A stretch of DNA of 64,000 nt from Microplitis mediator (taxonomy: Eukaryota > Arthropoda > Insecta > Hymenoptera > Braconidae): the NCBI RefSeq assembly GCF_029852145.1, contig NC_079971.1, positions 23,249,563 to 23,313,562 of the forward strand, written 5' to 3'. The notes under the pieces are model-generated. The model saw nothing but the letters and a program-made list of their open reading frames with translations. It was not told where the DNA came from and did not search any database. The translations under genes were made by a program, and so were the position numbers. How positions within the stretch are numbered: the first letter of the stretch is position 1; every line of letters begins with the position of its first letter. Shown here piece after piece: positions 11,456-37,334 of this stretch.

Positions 11456-11798
11456 GTTCGAAGTCTCTGAATATTTGTAAAAAGTGGGGGTACTGTCTGG
11501 AATGCCCTTAATTATTATTGTACACTTTGTACTTTACAAAAAAAATCAATTATTAAATAATAGAATCATCGGTTAACTGAAATTCAATATATTTATTAAT
11601 TTACTGTCAATTACCTCAGAGTAACTTTGACTAATTTTGTTGCATTTTCAAAAAATTTAAATTGATCATTTTTTAATTTTTTAAAAATGGCGCCAATTTT
11701 TAATTTTTTAAGAATTAGTCGGACACAAAATATTGAGATAGATTTTTTTTTCTTTCACTCCACCCTAATTTATATATATGTATATATATATATATATA

Positions 11799-12573
11799 CA
11801 GGGTGGTCGTTAAAAATTAAATTTGATCAGACGCCCCATAAAAAGCTTCTTTTTGGTGAAAAAATACGTGGGGAATTTGGTTGTTTCTTTTTAAATAAAA
11901 AGAACACGAGCCTTAGGACGATCAAAGTTCACTTTTCGATGCAATCGCGGTTTTTTTTAAATATCTCATGAAATATGCAAATTAGAGGAAAAAATCACAG
12001 GACCAATTTTGTAGGAAATTGAATTCTCAACAAAAAAGGTCATATTCATTTTTTTAATAAAATGCGTATTTATGAAGATATTTTAAAAAAACTTTTTTTA
12101 GATCTGATGAATTGAGCGTTTTAAGGATTACAAATTTTGAAAATAACATTTTTCTTATAGAAACTACAACAAGCATTAATAATTGATATGTTACGAGTCA
12201 CGAAGTTGTCTATATTTAAGTAAAAACGTTATTTTTGAGATTCGTAATCCTCTAAATGCTCAATTGATAAGATCTAAAAAAGTTTTTTTAAAATATCTTC
12301 ATAAATACACATTTTATAAAAAAAATAAACATGACCTTTTTTGTCAAGAATTTAATTTCCTACAAAATTGTTCCTCTGATTTTTTCCTTTAATCTGCATA
12401 TTTCATGAGATATTTAAAAAAAACCGCGATTGTATCGAAAAATGAACTTTGATCGTCCTGAGGCTCGTGTTCTTTTTACTTAAATAGAAAAAACCAAATT
12501 ACCCACGTGTTTTTTCACTAAAAAAAAGATTTTTATGGGGCGTCTGAGAAAATTTAATTTTTAACGACCACCC
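11799..12573. repeat. Long foldback element with GGGTGGTCGTTAAAAATT ends
   Basis: It starts CAGGGTGGTCGTTAAAAATT next to an (AT)n tract and ends AATTTTTAACGACCACCCT followed by TA. The next block, GACGCCCCATAAAAAG, is inverted as TTTTTATGGGGCGTC near 12,530. Nearly the whole 775 bp folds on itself. Arms include AAATATCTCATGAAATATGC and its inverse. No ORF that looks like a transposase, so a non-autonomous element. Confidence 0.75.
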
Positions 12574-12895
12574 TAAAATGTATATATATATATTTTTTTT
12601 TTGTTAATTAAAATTATAATTAAAAAAAATTAATTAAAGCAACTATTACTTAATTATTTATAAAATATTAAAAATAAATTAATTATCTTTTTAAATAATT
12701 AATATTTATTAAGTTTAAAAACGTAAATGAATTTTTAAAAAGTTTTTTTATTTTTTTAATCTATTTAATACATAGCTAATGATAATTATAATAATAATTA
12801 GGATGTTCACATTAAATGTGATTAAAGATATCAATAAAATAATAAAATACTAAATATGTGTATGACTTTTGAATAAAGACAATCAATGAAACAAA

Positions 12896-15403
12896 TCAAT
12901 CTTCGTCGGTCAACAAAATTTTGAACTCTATTTTAATGTAATCGTAAATGTCATCGGCTAATAAACGCCCGCAGTCAATGAAAAACTTCGGACTCCTTTG
13001 ATCGCTGAGCAGAAAAACTTCGGAATATTTATTTTTGGTATCAGTTTTTATGGTGACGTGTACGTTAAATAATTTTAGGGTTTCCTTAATGGAGTCTGGT
13101 ACGTCGGTTAAGTAAATAAGTTTTTTTAGAGATATACTTAGAAGACCTTGGTCGTATATTATCTTGGAGTAGAATAATTGGTGATAGCATTCTAAAAATA
13201 TGTGCTCAGTGCTCGATTTGAATGACATTTTTTTCCAGAAGTCGGATATCACGATCGTTAGGCCGTAGCCGTTGGTTGGTTTGATGTCATGCTGATTTTT
13301 CAAGTGATTTAATAATTCCAGGGATAATCCGCTCCATTTACAGGGCTTTGTTTTTATTGGACAAAAATTTTGATTGTAATCGCAAGTTAACTCGTGACTT
13401 TTGCGTTTGTTACTTTTTATGAGTTTGTCGCATCCGTTGCTGCAAAAATAAAATTTTTAAATGGAAATTTTATGTGAATTTTAAAATTAATTAAATTTAC
13501 ATGTCAGTTTATGGAATTTTGAATTTAGATGTCGATTTATTAAATTGATATCATTATTTTCATTTTTTAAAATCTTTGCTAGATAATTTGAATTTGAAAA
13601 TTTACTGTATCGATTAGAAATCGAGATATCGATTTATTGAATCGCAGTCAGTGTTTCGATACATGCGTTTTTTTTACTGATTAATTTAAAATTAAAAATT
13701 TTTATATATCGATCAAAACATCGAGATATCGATTTATCGAATCGATTTAAATATCGAGAATCGATTTTCTTAATCACAAGCCAGTATTTCGATTTATGAT
13801 TTTTTTTTTATTAATGAATTTACCATTTAAAATTTGTATGTATCGATTAAAAATTCGAGATATCGATTTATTATATCAAAGTTCGAGATATCGATTTATT
13901 GAATCGATAGTCAGTACTTTGATACATTAATTTTTTTTTTAAATAATTAATTTAAAATTAAAAATTTCAATCCATAGATTAAAAATCGAGACATCGATTT
14001 ATTATATCAAAGTTCGAGATATCGATTTATTGAATCGATAGTCAGTACTTCGATACATTAATTTTTTTTTTATTAAAAAATTTGAAATTAAAAATTTTAA
14101 TATATCGATTAAAAAATCGAGATATCGATTTATTATATCAAAGTTCGAGATATCGATTTATTGAATCGATAGTCAGTACTTTGATACATTAATTTTTTTT
14201 TTGAATAATTAATTTAAAGGTAAAAATTTCAATCCATAGATTAAAAATCGAGACATCGATTTATTATATCAAAGTTCGAGATATCGATTTATTGAATCGA
14301 TAGTTAGTACTTCGATACATTAATTTTTTTTTTATTAAAAAATTTGAAATTAAAAATTTTAATATATCGATTAAAAAATCGAGATATCGATTTATTATAT
14401 CAAAGTTCGAGACATCGATTTACTAAATTAAACGTCAGTACTTCGATACATAGAAAATGTTTTTTTTTTAAATGAGTTTAAAAGTTTTAATTTCCATAAT
14501 TCGATTAAAAATATCGATATCGATTAATCGACTCAAAATTCGAGACATCGAAGTTCAGTACTTCGATTTATAAAATTTTTTTTTTTCTTTTAAAAATTCT
14601 ATCTCAGCAATTCAATAAAAAATCGAGATATTGATTTATTGATTAAAAAAAATCGATATATCGATTAGTCTTAAAATTTAAATAAATCAATAAAAAAAAA
14701 TGACCTGGCATTCAAATTACCCAGCGATTCTCTTTAAATTCAAAATAAATTTTCTACATTAAAAAAACAAAAATTTTTTTTTTCCATACCTCAAATTTTT
14801 GCACGGCAACGCCAGCGAATTAATAAACTCCTCAAGATTTTTCTCACGTTTAGAAATCGTCGGATTCCGGCAGTACGGACAGTACCGTAATTTTGAAAAA
14901 CAATCCACACAAACTATTTTATCGCAAGTAACACACGAGTAAATCCGACGTAATTGCAATGATTCCAAGCATATTTTACACAACCCATCGGTTATTATTT
15001 TATCGCGAAAACTTTTTTCCATCACATAATTTTCTTCTGTTACTTCTCCATACCCATCATTCGTACCTGCAAAAAAAGTAATTTAATAATTAAATTAAAA
15101 ACTTCACTTACTGCAAAAAAAAAATTTCTTCACTTACTCAGACAACTTAAGGGCACAAAAGTATAAAAATTACAATTACCCTCATTGGAATTATTATTTT
15201 CCCCATAATTTTTTAAATTCGGTTCTGATTTCAATTTTCTCAATTTAAATTTTTCGTCCTGCGTCAATTGCGTGAGTGAATTATTTTTTTTTAACTCCGA
15301 CTTTTTGAAAAACTGAAAGAATTAAATTCTCTACTTAATAAAAAAAATTATCAATTATTTATTTAATATTAATTATAATTACCGATATTAATTTTTCAAA
15401 CAT
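12896..15403 (-). CDS. SIAH-like RING E3 ubiquitin ligase
   Basis: Minus-strand exons 15403-15383, 15312-15180, 15066-14790 and 13439-12896 close to 324 residues. Residues about 81-117 form a RING: CKIC, then SCVTC, CVDC and CPYC. This is followed by a SIAH-type zinc-finger region (SNGCDKLIKSNKRKSHELTC ... FCPIKTKPCKWSG ... LLNHLKNQH), then a ~110-residue C-terminal region in the place of the SINA substrate-binding domain. SIAH proteins attach ubiquitin to substrates for proteasomal decay. In the RING the SIAH Gly-His pair is replaced by CD, and the C-terminal part is divergent, so this is a paralog rather than sina itself. The N-terminal ~70 residues are low-complexity, and the first ATG (15403) rests only on splice phase. 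The last intron holds a satellite array. It is transcribed away from endophilin-B. Confidence 0.8.
13560..14650. repeat. 131-bp satellite (262-bp dimer) of ATCGAT words in an intron
   Basis: The marker CAAAGTTCGAGA occurs at 13877, 14008, 14139, 14270 and 14401, exactly 131 bp apart each time. Units at 14008 and 14270 share CAATCCATAGATTAAAAATC. Units at 14139 and 14401 share AATATATCGATTAAAAAATC. The array is therefore a 262-bp higher-order repeat. Each unit contains several palindromes (ATATCGAT, ATCGAT). Flanks on both sides are degenerate versions of the same words. Confidence 0.85.
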
Positions 15404-16113
15404 TTTTAACTTTTTTTAGTCCAAAAAATTCAGTTTTATTTTTAAAACTAAAAAAATTCAAATTTTAAATTTAACGAAAAATTTTAACGTCTGGTACAAA
15501 CGTGTTGTCCCACCAGGAAATTTTTATAAACTGACAGATCTTACCCTGCATGTTCACAAAATCCGTAACAAAAAAAAAAGGATCTCCAAGGATCCATGTG
15601 TCAACGTCAGGTTAAAAACTTTCTCTAAAAATATTTTCCATGCCTCTAAAGAAAACCCAATATCTTATTTCCCAGAAAAAACATCATGACATTAAGGAAT
15701 TTTTTGAAGGTCTTAGACCACTTTAACATCCGTGACTCATCAATTTAAAGCCGTTAAAAAAATTCAATAATCCTTTGAATTTTTTTTTTTCGCGCCAAAA
15801 ATCTCGTATTTATTCATAAATTTAAAAACATGAAAAAATAATCAAAAATTTCCTGTCACTTGTCATCATAATTAAATAAATATCAGTATTTCATTTAAGT
15901 CATTAAGTATTTTTCCCGCGTTTTTTAGCGCATGCGCAAATCAAATTCAACTGCCAGCGCTTTGGCGGCAGAGTTTGAAAACAGGAGTAATCGATATCGC
16001 GAATTTAAAGGAATTTTTCATACAAAAAGACTAGTGCTAATAAATTAAAAGTAATAATTGTCAATTAAAAATATATAATAGTTGATAATTAATAATTATT
16101 AATTAATCTTGAA
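15404..16113. promoter_or_regulatory. Divergent spacer between the SIAH-like gene and endophilin-B
   Basis: 710 bp between two start codons pointing away from each other. Most is AT-rich. The exception is 15,915-15,985, a GC-rich patch with TTTCCCGCG, an NRF-1-type palindrome and GCCAGCGCTTTGGCGGCAG. This patch is the best candidate for a shared core promoter. Confidence 0.5.
15928..15937. promoter_or_regulatory. NRF-1-type palindrome GCGCATGCGC
   Basis: A perfect GCGCATGCGC palindrome matches the core of the NRF-1 site (in insects the factor is Erect wing). It is rare by chance in sequence this AT-rich. It lies between two divergent genes, about 180 bp upstream of endophilin-B exon 1a. Confidence 0.5.
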
Positions 16114-29994
<13,881 letters not shown>

Positions 29995-30239
29995 AATCTA
30001 TATAATTATTATTTTAAAATTGAAACATTCCTCTAGTGAAAATAATAAATAAATTTAAAATGTTCAATAAATAATAATTAAGGCCTTAAATATTAAATCT
30101 ACAGCAAAAATTCATTGCGATATATTTTTGTCTCGTAATATATTGTAAATAATTTTAGCTACATATATATCTTCTTAAATATATAAATTACATAGAATTT
30201 AAATCTTGGAAAATTAATTACCATTAATTGTTAAATTGT

Positions 30240-30780
30240 TTAAATGATCATATCTCGTAAACTAATGAGTTGACGTTAAAATTTATGGGATTCATTTTTA
30301 TAGCAAATTTAATTCTCTATAAAAAAGATTCTCATAATTTTCTCCATAAGTTCGATAGTTCAAAAGATATTTGAATTTTAAAAAAATACTTTTAAATATT
30401 TACTACATAGGCCTTAAAATTTTAATTTAAACTTTGAATTCAAATTCCCGCTGAAATATCAAAGATACAAAAAAAATATATCAGTCAAATTTTGTAGGAA
30501 ATTTCATTCTCTATAAAAAAGCTTTCTTTAATTTTTTTCGTAAGTGCAATAATTCAAAAGATATTTGAAATTAAAAAAAAATACTTTTAAATATTTGCTA
30601 CAAAGGCCTTAAAATTTGAATTTAAACTTTGAATTTAAATTCCCGCTAGAATATCAAAGATACAAAAAAAATATATCAGTCAAATTTTGTAGGAAATTTT
30701 ATTCTCTATAAAAAAGGTTTGAATAATATTTTCCATAAGTGCAATAGTTCAAAAGATATTTTAAATTTAAGTTAAAGACT
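30240..30780. repeat. Three ~190-bp modules downstream of endophilin-B
   Basis: TAGGAAATTTCATTCTCTAT and variants at about 30,300, 30,510 and 30,690, each followed by AAAAAAG and a TCAAAAGATATTTGAA word. Same motif class as the arrays at 19.6, 27.4 and 32.9 kb. Confidence 0.7.
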
Positions 30781-30919
30781 TTGCTTGTACGTGATTATAA
30801 AATTTTTGAGTGTTCAAATAAATTTGTTTTGCTAAAAAAAATTACCGATGACTTTTTTTTTTTTTATTATTAAAATACTTGATAAAATATAAAACAAATT
30901 AACCAAATATATGTTAATG

Positions 30920-33828
30920 TTATTTTAAAATCATAAAGATTATTAATTGTAATAATGAAAGACCAGAATAATAAATTGTTGCTGATGATGAGTTTGCGTT
31001 ATCGGGTATTTCATTATCTTCTGTCTGAGTCTTAGAAAATGCGATATTGATAGCACGCATCAGTGGATACTCTGATCCGATCAATGGGTCCAAGTCTGTG
31101 TGCAATGACTTGCACTCGCCACGGAAATCATCAGTGTCAATACTCCATACCATGACACCGGCTAAACTTTTTTGCTTGACGTACTCGATCTAGAAATTTA
31201 TTTATTAATTAAAATTTTTTTTTTTAACTGTAACTTAATTTTTAAGATCAAAAAAAATTTTCGTATCATTTTTTATGAGTGGGGGGGGTATTTTTCACGA
31301 AGTAAAAATTCGGGAAAATTGGTCAGAAATTAAAAAAAATTTTTTTATGTCTCCTAATATTTATACGAAAAATTTTAATATAAAATCAGTGAAAATTTTT
31401 ATTTTACTGTAAAAAATGTAATTTTAATTTAAGTTACAAAAAAATTAATTTTGTAATTTTATGAATTTTTTTGAGGCTCGTTTTGCCCCACATTAAAAAT
31501 TTTTTTGTGGCTAAATTTAGTAAATTTTCGCGATTGAAATTTAATCTGTCGAAGATAAAATTTCAAAAGTTTTCGTACTGACCAATTTTCCCTCATTTTA
31601 AATTTTTATTCCCTGAATTATTTTGACCCCAATATTTTTGGACTAAAAAAAAATTCAACTAAAGAAAAAAACCCGAAATTTTTCCTGAAGTTTCCAAATA
31701 AAATTTACCCCCATTTAACCAAAATCAATTTTAAAAATTTCAAAAATCAAAGTCCATTTTTTTTTACGTTACTATCAAAATTATCCACCCGAAAATTTTT
31801 TCTTCCTTCGAAAATTTCTTCTAAAAAATTTTTTTCGACTACAAGTTTGAATAAAAAAAATCAAAAATAATTGATACCTTCTTCATGATACTTCTAGGGT
31901 TATCATAAACAACGACCTTATCATCATGAACAGCATAAGCGCTATTGGTTTCATCATCCCACCCAGTTCTCCAGCTCTTCGGATTGACAATTAACTCCTT
32001 GCATATTTCATTGTACCCCATAAATCCGTCTTCGCGCGTAAAGTTCCCCTGAAACCCATTTTTCAAAGCAATGGCGCCCATCGGACTCTGGGTGTCATTC
32101 AAAATACTCGTGGTAACAAACGTGCGCCCGTACATGGGTAGACCTAAAACTAATTTATCAGCAGGTGCACCCAATTGCAATAAATAATCGATAGTCGATT
32201 CGACACAAAGGCTGTCATCCTTTGAACATTTCAAAGGCGCATTGGCGCCAACTTTTCCGTCCCAAGCTCCGTGATAATCGTAAGCCATAACGTGAATTAA
32301 ATCTAAATATTTCGATATTTCTGGTACATTGTAAGCAGTATCGATTGTCGATTTATCGGCACTTATTGCTGCTGTAAGCAATAAATTGCGGGGTTTAAAT
32401 TCTCTGCTCAATTCCTCGACGAGGCTCACAAAATTTTGACGATCGTACGGCGAACCTCCGCGTTTGCCGGGAAATTCCCAGTCTAGATCGAGACCATCGA
32501 AATTGTAGGTTCTGAAATTGTTATTATTATTATTATTTGGAGGTTTTTCATTGGCTGATAGATTTAATTGACGTTAATTATATTTTTTACGTGAGAAAAT
32601 TTATGACACTTGTCACAAATACATTGCGGCGTTCACGCGAAGCCGCGAGAGCTGAATAATTTGCACTGGCTTCATTCCATCCGCCGATGGCCAATGATAC
32701 CTTTAGTCCTTGATGAGTGCGACGTAAGTCTGTGATCTTTTTATAAGAACCTTTGCCTGGAATTTTATTAAAATTTATTTTTGATTAACGTCCAAAATTA
32801 GTTGGTTTGTTGTTGCAACTTTGAAAGCCTGTAACTTTTGAAATAATTTTTCTACGATAATTTTTACAGAGACCTTTTTTGTAGCAAATTAAATTTCCTA
32901 TAAAAAAGGTCCTTACAAAAATTATCGTAACATCGTTAATTAAAAAGTTACAGGCATTTGAAATTTTATTACTAGGAATCAAAATTTGGCATCTATATAA
33001 AAAATGTTGAAACTCAAAATCCATGTAACTTTTTAATTAACGATCTTATGACAATGCGTACAAGGACCTTTTTTGTAGGAAATTGAATTTGCTACAAAAA
33101 AGATATCAGTAAAAATTATCGTAAAAAAATTATTTCAAAAGTTACAGGCAATAGAAATTTTATTACTAGGATTCAAAATTTGGTATCTATATAAAAAATG
33201 TTTAAACTCAAAATTTATGTAACTTTTAAATTAACGATTTTATGATAATTTGTGTAAGGACCTTTTTTATACGAAATTTAATTTGCTACAAAAAAGGTAT
33301 TTATAAATTTTATCATAAGTCTCATAGTTAAGCCGTCAGAGTAAAAAAATGAAATCTTCTCCTAGTTGATTTCCAAAAAAACATTCTTACAAATAAATAA
33401 GATAATAAAAATAATGACCATAATTTTCTTCCAAATCAGCCCAAGGATCCAAACTCCTGATAGTCCAAGTGGTAGCATTTAACCCAGCGAATGAATAAAT
33501 AATGTGAGTGCAATGTTCAGGATGTAAATTATCTAATTGAAATTGACCTTTACCAGGACGATACTGCGCCCAAGACGCCAAGTAACAAGAAACAATTTTA
33601 TCATGTCTTGGTCTTGAAGACTCTATTTAAAAAATAAATTAACTGACTTAATTTAAAACTTATAAATAATTTAAATCTACTAATAGAAATATATACATAA
33701 ATAAATAATAATTTTTTTTTATAGAAAGTTTAACATTTAAAGGTCAATTAAATATTTTTCTACATACCTCGAATAGCAAGTGAAGGAATAATAACAATAA
33801 CACAAATAATTGATGATAATAATTTCAT
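30920..33828 (-). CDS. GH18 chitinase, probable chitinase 2-like
   Basis: Minus-strand exons 33828-33768, 33622-33419, 32756-32591, 32511-31878 and 31189-30920 give 444 residues. Exon 1 is a signal peptide (MKLLSSIICVIVIIPSLA). The GH18 barrel follows: SCYLASWAQYRPGKGQF, HCTHIIYSFAGLN, SLAIGGWNEAS, the catalytic FDGLDLDWEFPG (proton-donor Glu at about 156), MAYDYHGAWD, LGLPMYGRTF and GVMVWSIDTDDFRG. All catalytic acids are present, so it should hydrolyse chitin. There is no chitin-binding domain. The tail is SSSATIYYSGLSLLQLIIFM, small residues then a hydrophobic end, which suggests a GPI anchor as in some insect Cht2-type enzymes. Exon 2 uses a weak donor, GTCATT. Subfamily assignment is by general resemblance only. 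Confidence 0.9.
31190..31877. other. Chitinase intron 4, AT-rich
   Basis: 688 bp. No element recognised beyond A/T runs and a GTGGGGGGGG tract near 31,280. Confidence 0.4.
32800..33330. repeat. Three ~194-bp modules in a chitinase intron
   Basis: GTAGCAAATTAAATTTCC at 32,881, GTAGGAAATTGAATTTGC at 33,075 and ATACGAAATTTAATTTGC at about 33,269, all followed by TACAAAAAAGGT or TATAAAAAAGGT. Shared flanks include CAAAATTTGGCATCTATATA or GGTATCTATATA. Confidence 0.8.
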
Positions 33829-35864
33829 TTTAAATTAACGATTTATTTTATTGCGTATCGATTCCAATAAAACGCAAAATTAATTTACAAACAATAGTTT
33901 TCTATTTTATTTTTTCACAATCTCGTGTTAGCGGCGATACGAACTGAGATAGAAGATAGAAATTATTTGATTAATAACAATAATAATAATTTTATCTCAT
34001 TTTTAAATTTAATATTCGCACAACTTTTCAAAATTTATTTAAACAATAAAAAAAAGTCTTGGGATATTTATATTTAACGGGATAACGGAGTTGACTCAAC
34101 TTAACTCACGATAAGAATTGAATTGACTGTTACCGAGTAAAGAAGGGGGAGAAAGACCTGTTATATGCTGGATAAATAATAAAAATAAAATGTTACTTTC
34201 AGTACTTTCTCTTTTTCCTGTTTTTTTTAAACCTTGTTTTCATTTTTTCAAATTTAAATTTCCCGCCATTGTAACTTTGGAGTTTAGGAGTTTTTTAGAT
34301 TAAAAAAGTATACGAGTGGGGCTTGCTGATGACTAATTACATATCTGATTTAGAGCAATTGTTTTTTATTGGAGTATTAATTTATATGACATCCGGAGGA
34401 AATCGGTAAGAGTTCATCGGCCCTTTTTTTGTGTGCGACGCAATTAAGACTGTAACTTTTTAAATAATTTTTTTATGACTTTTTTTTATCAATACTTTTT
34501 TTTAGGAAATTTACTGTTCTACAAAATTGTAATGAAGTAATTTTGTCGTATCTTTGATAGTTGAGCCGAATTTTTGAATTTTAAGTATAAAGAAAACAGT
34601 AATTTTTCATAGGGAATTAAATATTAAATTTAATGACTCATAACTTTTAAACTAGTGGATTTGAGTAATTAGTGGCAAGATCCTTTTTTGTAGAAAATTA
34701 AATTTTCTATAAAATTGTCCATGATAATTTTTTTCGTAACTCTGATAGTTTGGCTGCAATTTAATTTTAAAAGCGGGAAAATCAAATATTTAGTAATTAT
34801 TCAAAATAATTAAATTGTTAATTTTTATTAAATAATTATTTTTATATTTTTCGTTTAATTGTTCATATATATTTCATTAATAGCCTTGGGAAAATATCTA
34901 AAAAAAAAAATTACAGTAATAAAAAAATTTAATTACGAAATCGAGTACTCGGTGAAAAAATTTAATCTCCAAACCATTAGCTAATTACTAAGTTATAATT
35001 AACGATAAACTTCTAAATTTATCATTTTTAAAACTCTTGTCGCGATCTCTTAATTACTATTTTAGTGAAATAAAAAAATTTTTCGTCTGACCTAAATTTT
35101 TTTATTGAAACGTCACGAAATTTTTGACTTAAGTTTAAATTTAAATTAAATATTTTTTTTTTTGCTCAAAAGAATTTAAATAAAACCGGAAACAGGCGCA
35201 GGAAGTCTCTTTTTTCTTCCGGAGCAGGAATTTTCTTCTGTTTCTGTAGAAATATAAAATAAAAAATTCTTGTATAAAATAAAGACAAATAAATTAATTA
35301 AAGAATTTTAATTTTAATTATAATAATTTCAAGTACTTAATTATCATATGTGTAATTTAATATATATGAAGCGACGAGTCATTCCGGTCATCATTAAATT
35401 AACCGATGTGTCATTCGCGAATATTATGGACGTGGGTTCGAGTCCCACTTTCGACATCAATTGTAATATTTAAATTTCTCAAATAAATAAATAAATAATT
35501 AAAAGCATAATTACTAAGCAGTGATGAAATAAAAACAATACAAATTTATATTTAAATGTAAAACATATATATATATTTTTTTTTTAATTTAAATGTCACC
35601 TTGTAACTGAATTTTTTTCGATTTGAATAATTTTCATTTTTGACACAAGCTGTAAACTTCCCGCGAAAAATGAATCAAAAGTTGAGGCGAATTTTCATAT
35701 ATTTTCTATATATTTCATTTTTCAAATAATATCAGCATTGAACACAAATTTTTTGAAAAAATTTAAAACTACAATTTTAACTCTAAAGTAAAATTCCCGC
35801 GAAAAATAAATTTAAATTTGAAGCTAATTTTCATATGTGTTTTATATATTTTCTATATATAATA
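33829..35864. other. Spacer between chitinase and the 35.9-kb foldback
   Basis: AT-rich. Two ~188-bp modules with the TAGGAAATTTACTGTTCTAC / TAGAAAATTAAATTTTCTAT motif lie at about 34,430-34,790. A tRNA-like T-arm, GTGGGTTCGAGTCCCAC, lies at about 35,433-35,449. No protein gene seen. Confidence 0.4.
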
Positions 35865-36748
35865 GGGTGGCGCAAAAAAACCGACTATTTTTTTTTTTTC
35901 AATCTCGCATGAAAATTTGTTGGTTTACGATGTTTTAAGAAGCCTCTCCACAAATCAGCTCGATAAAAAATTTTTAAGAGGTCGCTCACGAATTCTGAAA
36001 ATATCGAAAATGATCGAAATTAGGATTTTTATTTAAAAAATTTTTTTTTTCTCGTGGCAGCAATAGTTTATATTTGTAAAATCATGACTATGCTGAAAAT
36101 TTCAGCCCAAAATATAAATATTTAAACGGCGCTCAAGAATTTCGAATATTTACTGATAATATGTAATTAATAGTTTGAATTAGTTTTTATAACTCAATTG
36201 TTGTCATTTCACTTAAATATAACTTTTGCATACCCAAAAATATACAGAACAGTCTTAAACAATGAAATTCGGTCAGTTTTGAATAAGCGAAAAAACCTAC
36301 AAATTGGATTAAAAAATAAAAAAGTATGTAAATAACTTATTATTTCTATTTCTCGGGTTATATTTTCATTCATTGTCATGCAAATTGATGGTGAAAAAAT
36401 CGAGAAGCTTTATTATTAATATTTAAGGGTCGCTCAAAAATGTCCAAGAGACTGCGCTCGGAAACATTCAAAATTCTTGAGCGCCGTTTAAATATTTAAA
36501 TTTTGGGCTGAAATTTTCAGCATAGTCATGATTTTACAAATATAAACTATTGCTGCCACGAGAAAAAAAAAATTTTTTAAATAAAAATCCTAATTTCGAT
36601 CATTTTCGATATTTTCAAAATTCGTGAGCGACCTCTTAAAAATTTTTTATCGAGCTGATTTGTGGAGAGGCTTCTTAAAACATCGTAAACCAACAAATTT
36701 TCATGCGAGATTGAAAAAAAAAAAATAGTCGGTTTTTTTGCGCCACCC
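35865..36748. repeat. Foldback element, TA target site, GGGTGGCGCAAAAAAACCG ends
   Basis: It starts TA-GGGTGGCGCAAAAAAACCG and ends with the exact inverse, CGGTTTTTTTGCGCCACCC-TA. Inverted arms of about 280 bp include TCGCATGAAAATTTGTTGG, GGTCGCTCACGAATTCTG and CAGCAATAGTTTATATTTGT, around a ~320-bp centre. No transposase ORF. The TA duplication fits Tc1/mariner-type mobilisation. Confidence 0.85.
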
Positions 36749-37334
36749 TAATATATAATTCATTTTTCAAGGATTTTCTGTACATAAATTTAAAACAAAA
36801 TTTTTTAATATTCAAATAGTAAAATACAAAAATTTTTATGAAAAAGCATCAAAGAATTTTTTTATAAATTACAGATAAAAACTCAAGAAAAATTTTCAAA
36901 ATTTATCTGACAGTTTTTTTTAATAAATAAAAAAATCAAACATCTAAATTTTGAAATCCACCATTTTGGCGGGAATACTTCATAAATTTATTTTTATTTT
37001 AAATTTTAAATTAACTATCAATTTTTTTTACAATTTATTAAAATATTTTTAGACTGAGATCATAAATTTAAAAGATATATATTTATATATATCCTGTAAC
37101 TTAGCAGCTAAACACTAATTACATTAACTATTAAAAAAAAAAGATTGTAAAATAAAATTCAATTAACTTACGGATAGATAAAAAAATAATTAAAAAATTT
37201 AATCACCATCTTTAGATTGCGGCGTTTAAAAAAAAACTCAAATTAAAAAAAATCAGCAGTCAGTTAAAAAAAAACCCGCGCAGCTTCACATCAAATAAAA
37301 TTTCCGTCAAAAAATTTCAAATAAAAATATAAAA
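36749..37334. other. AT-rich spacer upstream of the PI-PLC-like gene
   Basis: No element or gene recognised. TATATATTTATATATATCC at about 37,076 could serve as a TATA region, but it is too far and too generic to call. Confidence 0.35.

Noticed and set aside
35390..35456. Possible tRNA with T-arm GTGGGTTCGAGTCCCAC
   Set aside because: The T arm is good, but no 5' acceptor strand pairs with TTTCGAC and no normal anticodon arm is found. At best a SINE or tRNA remnant.
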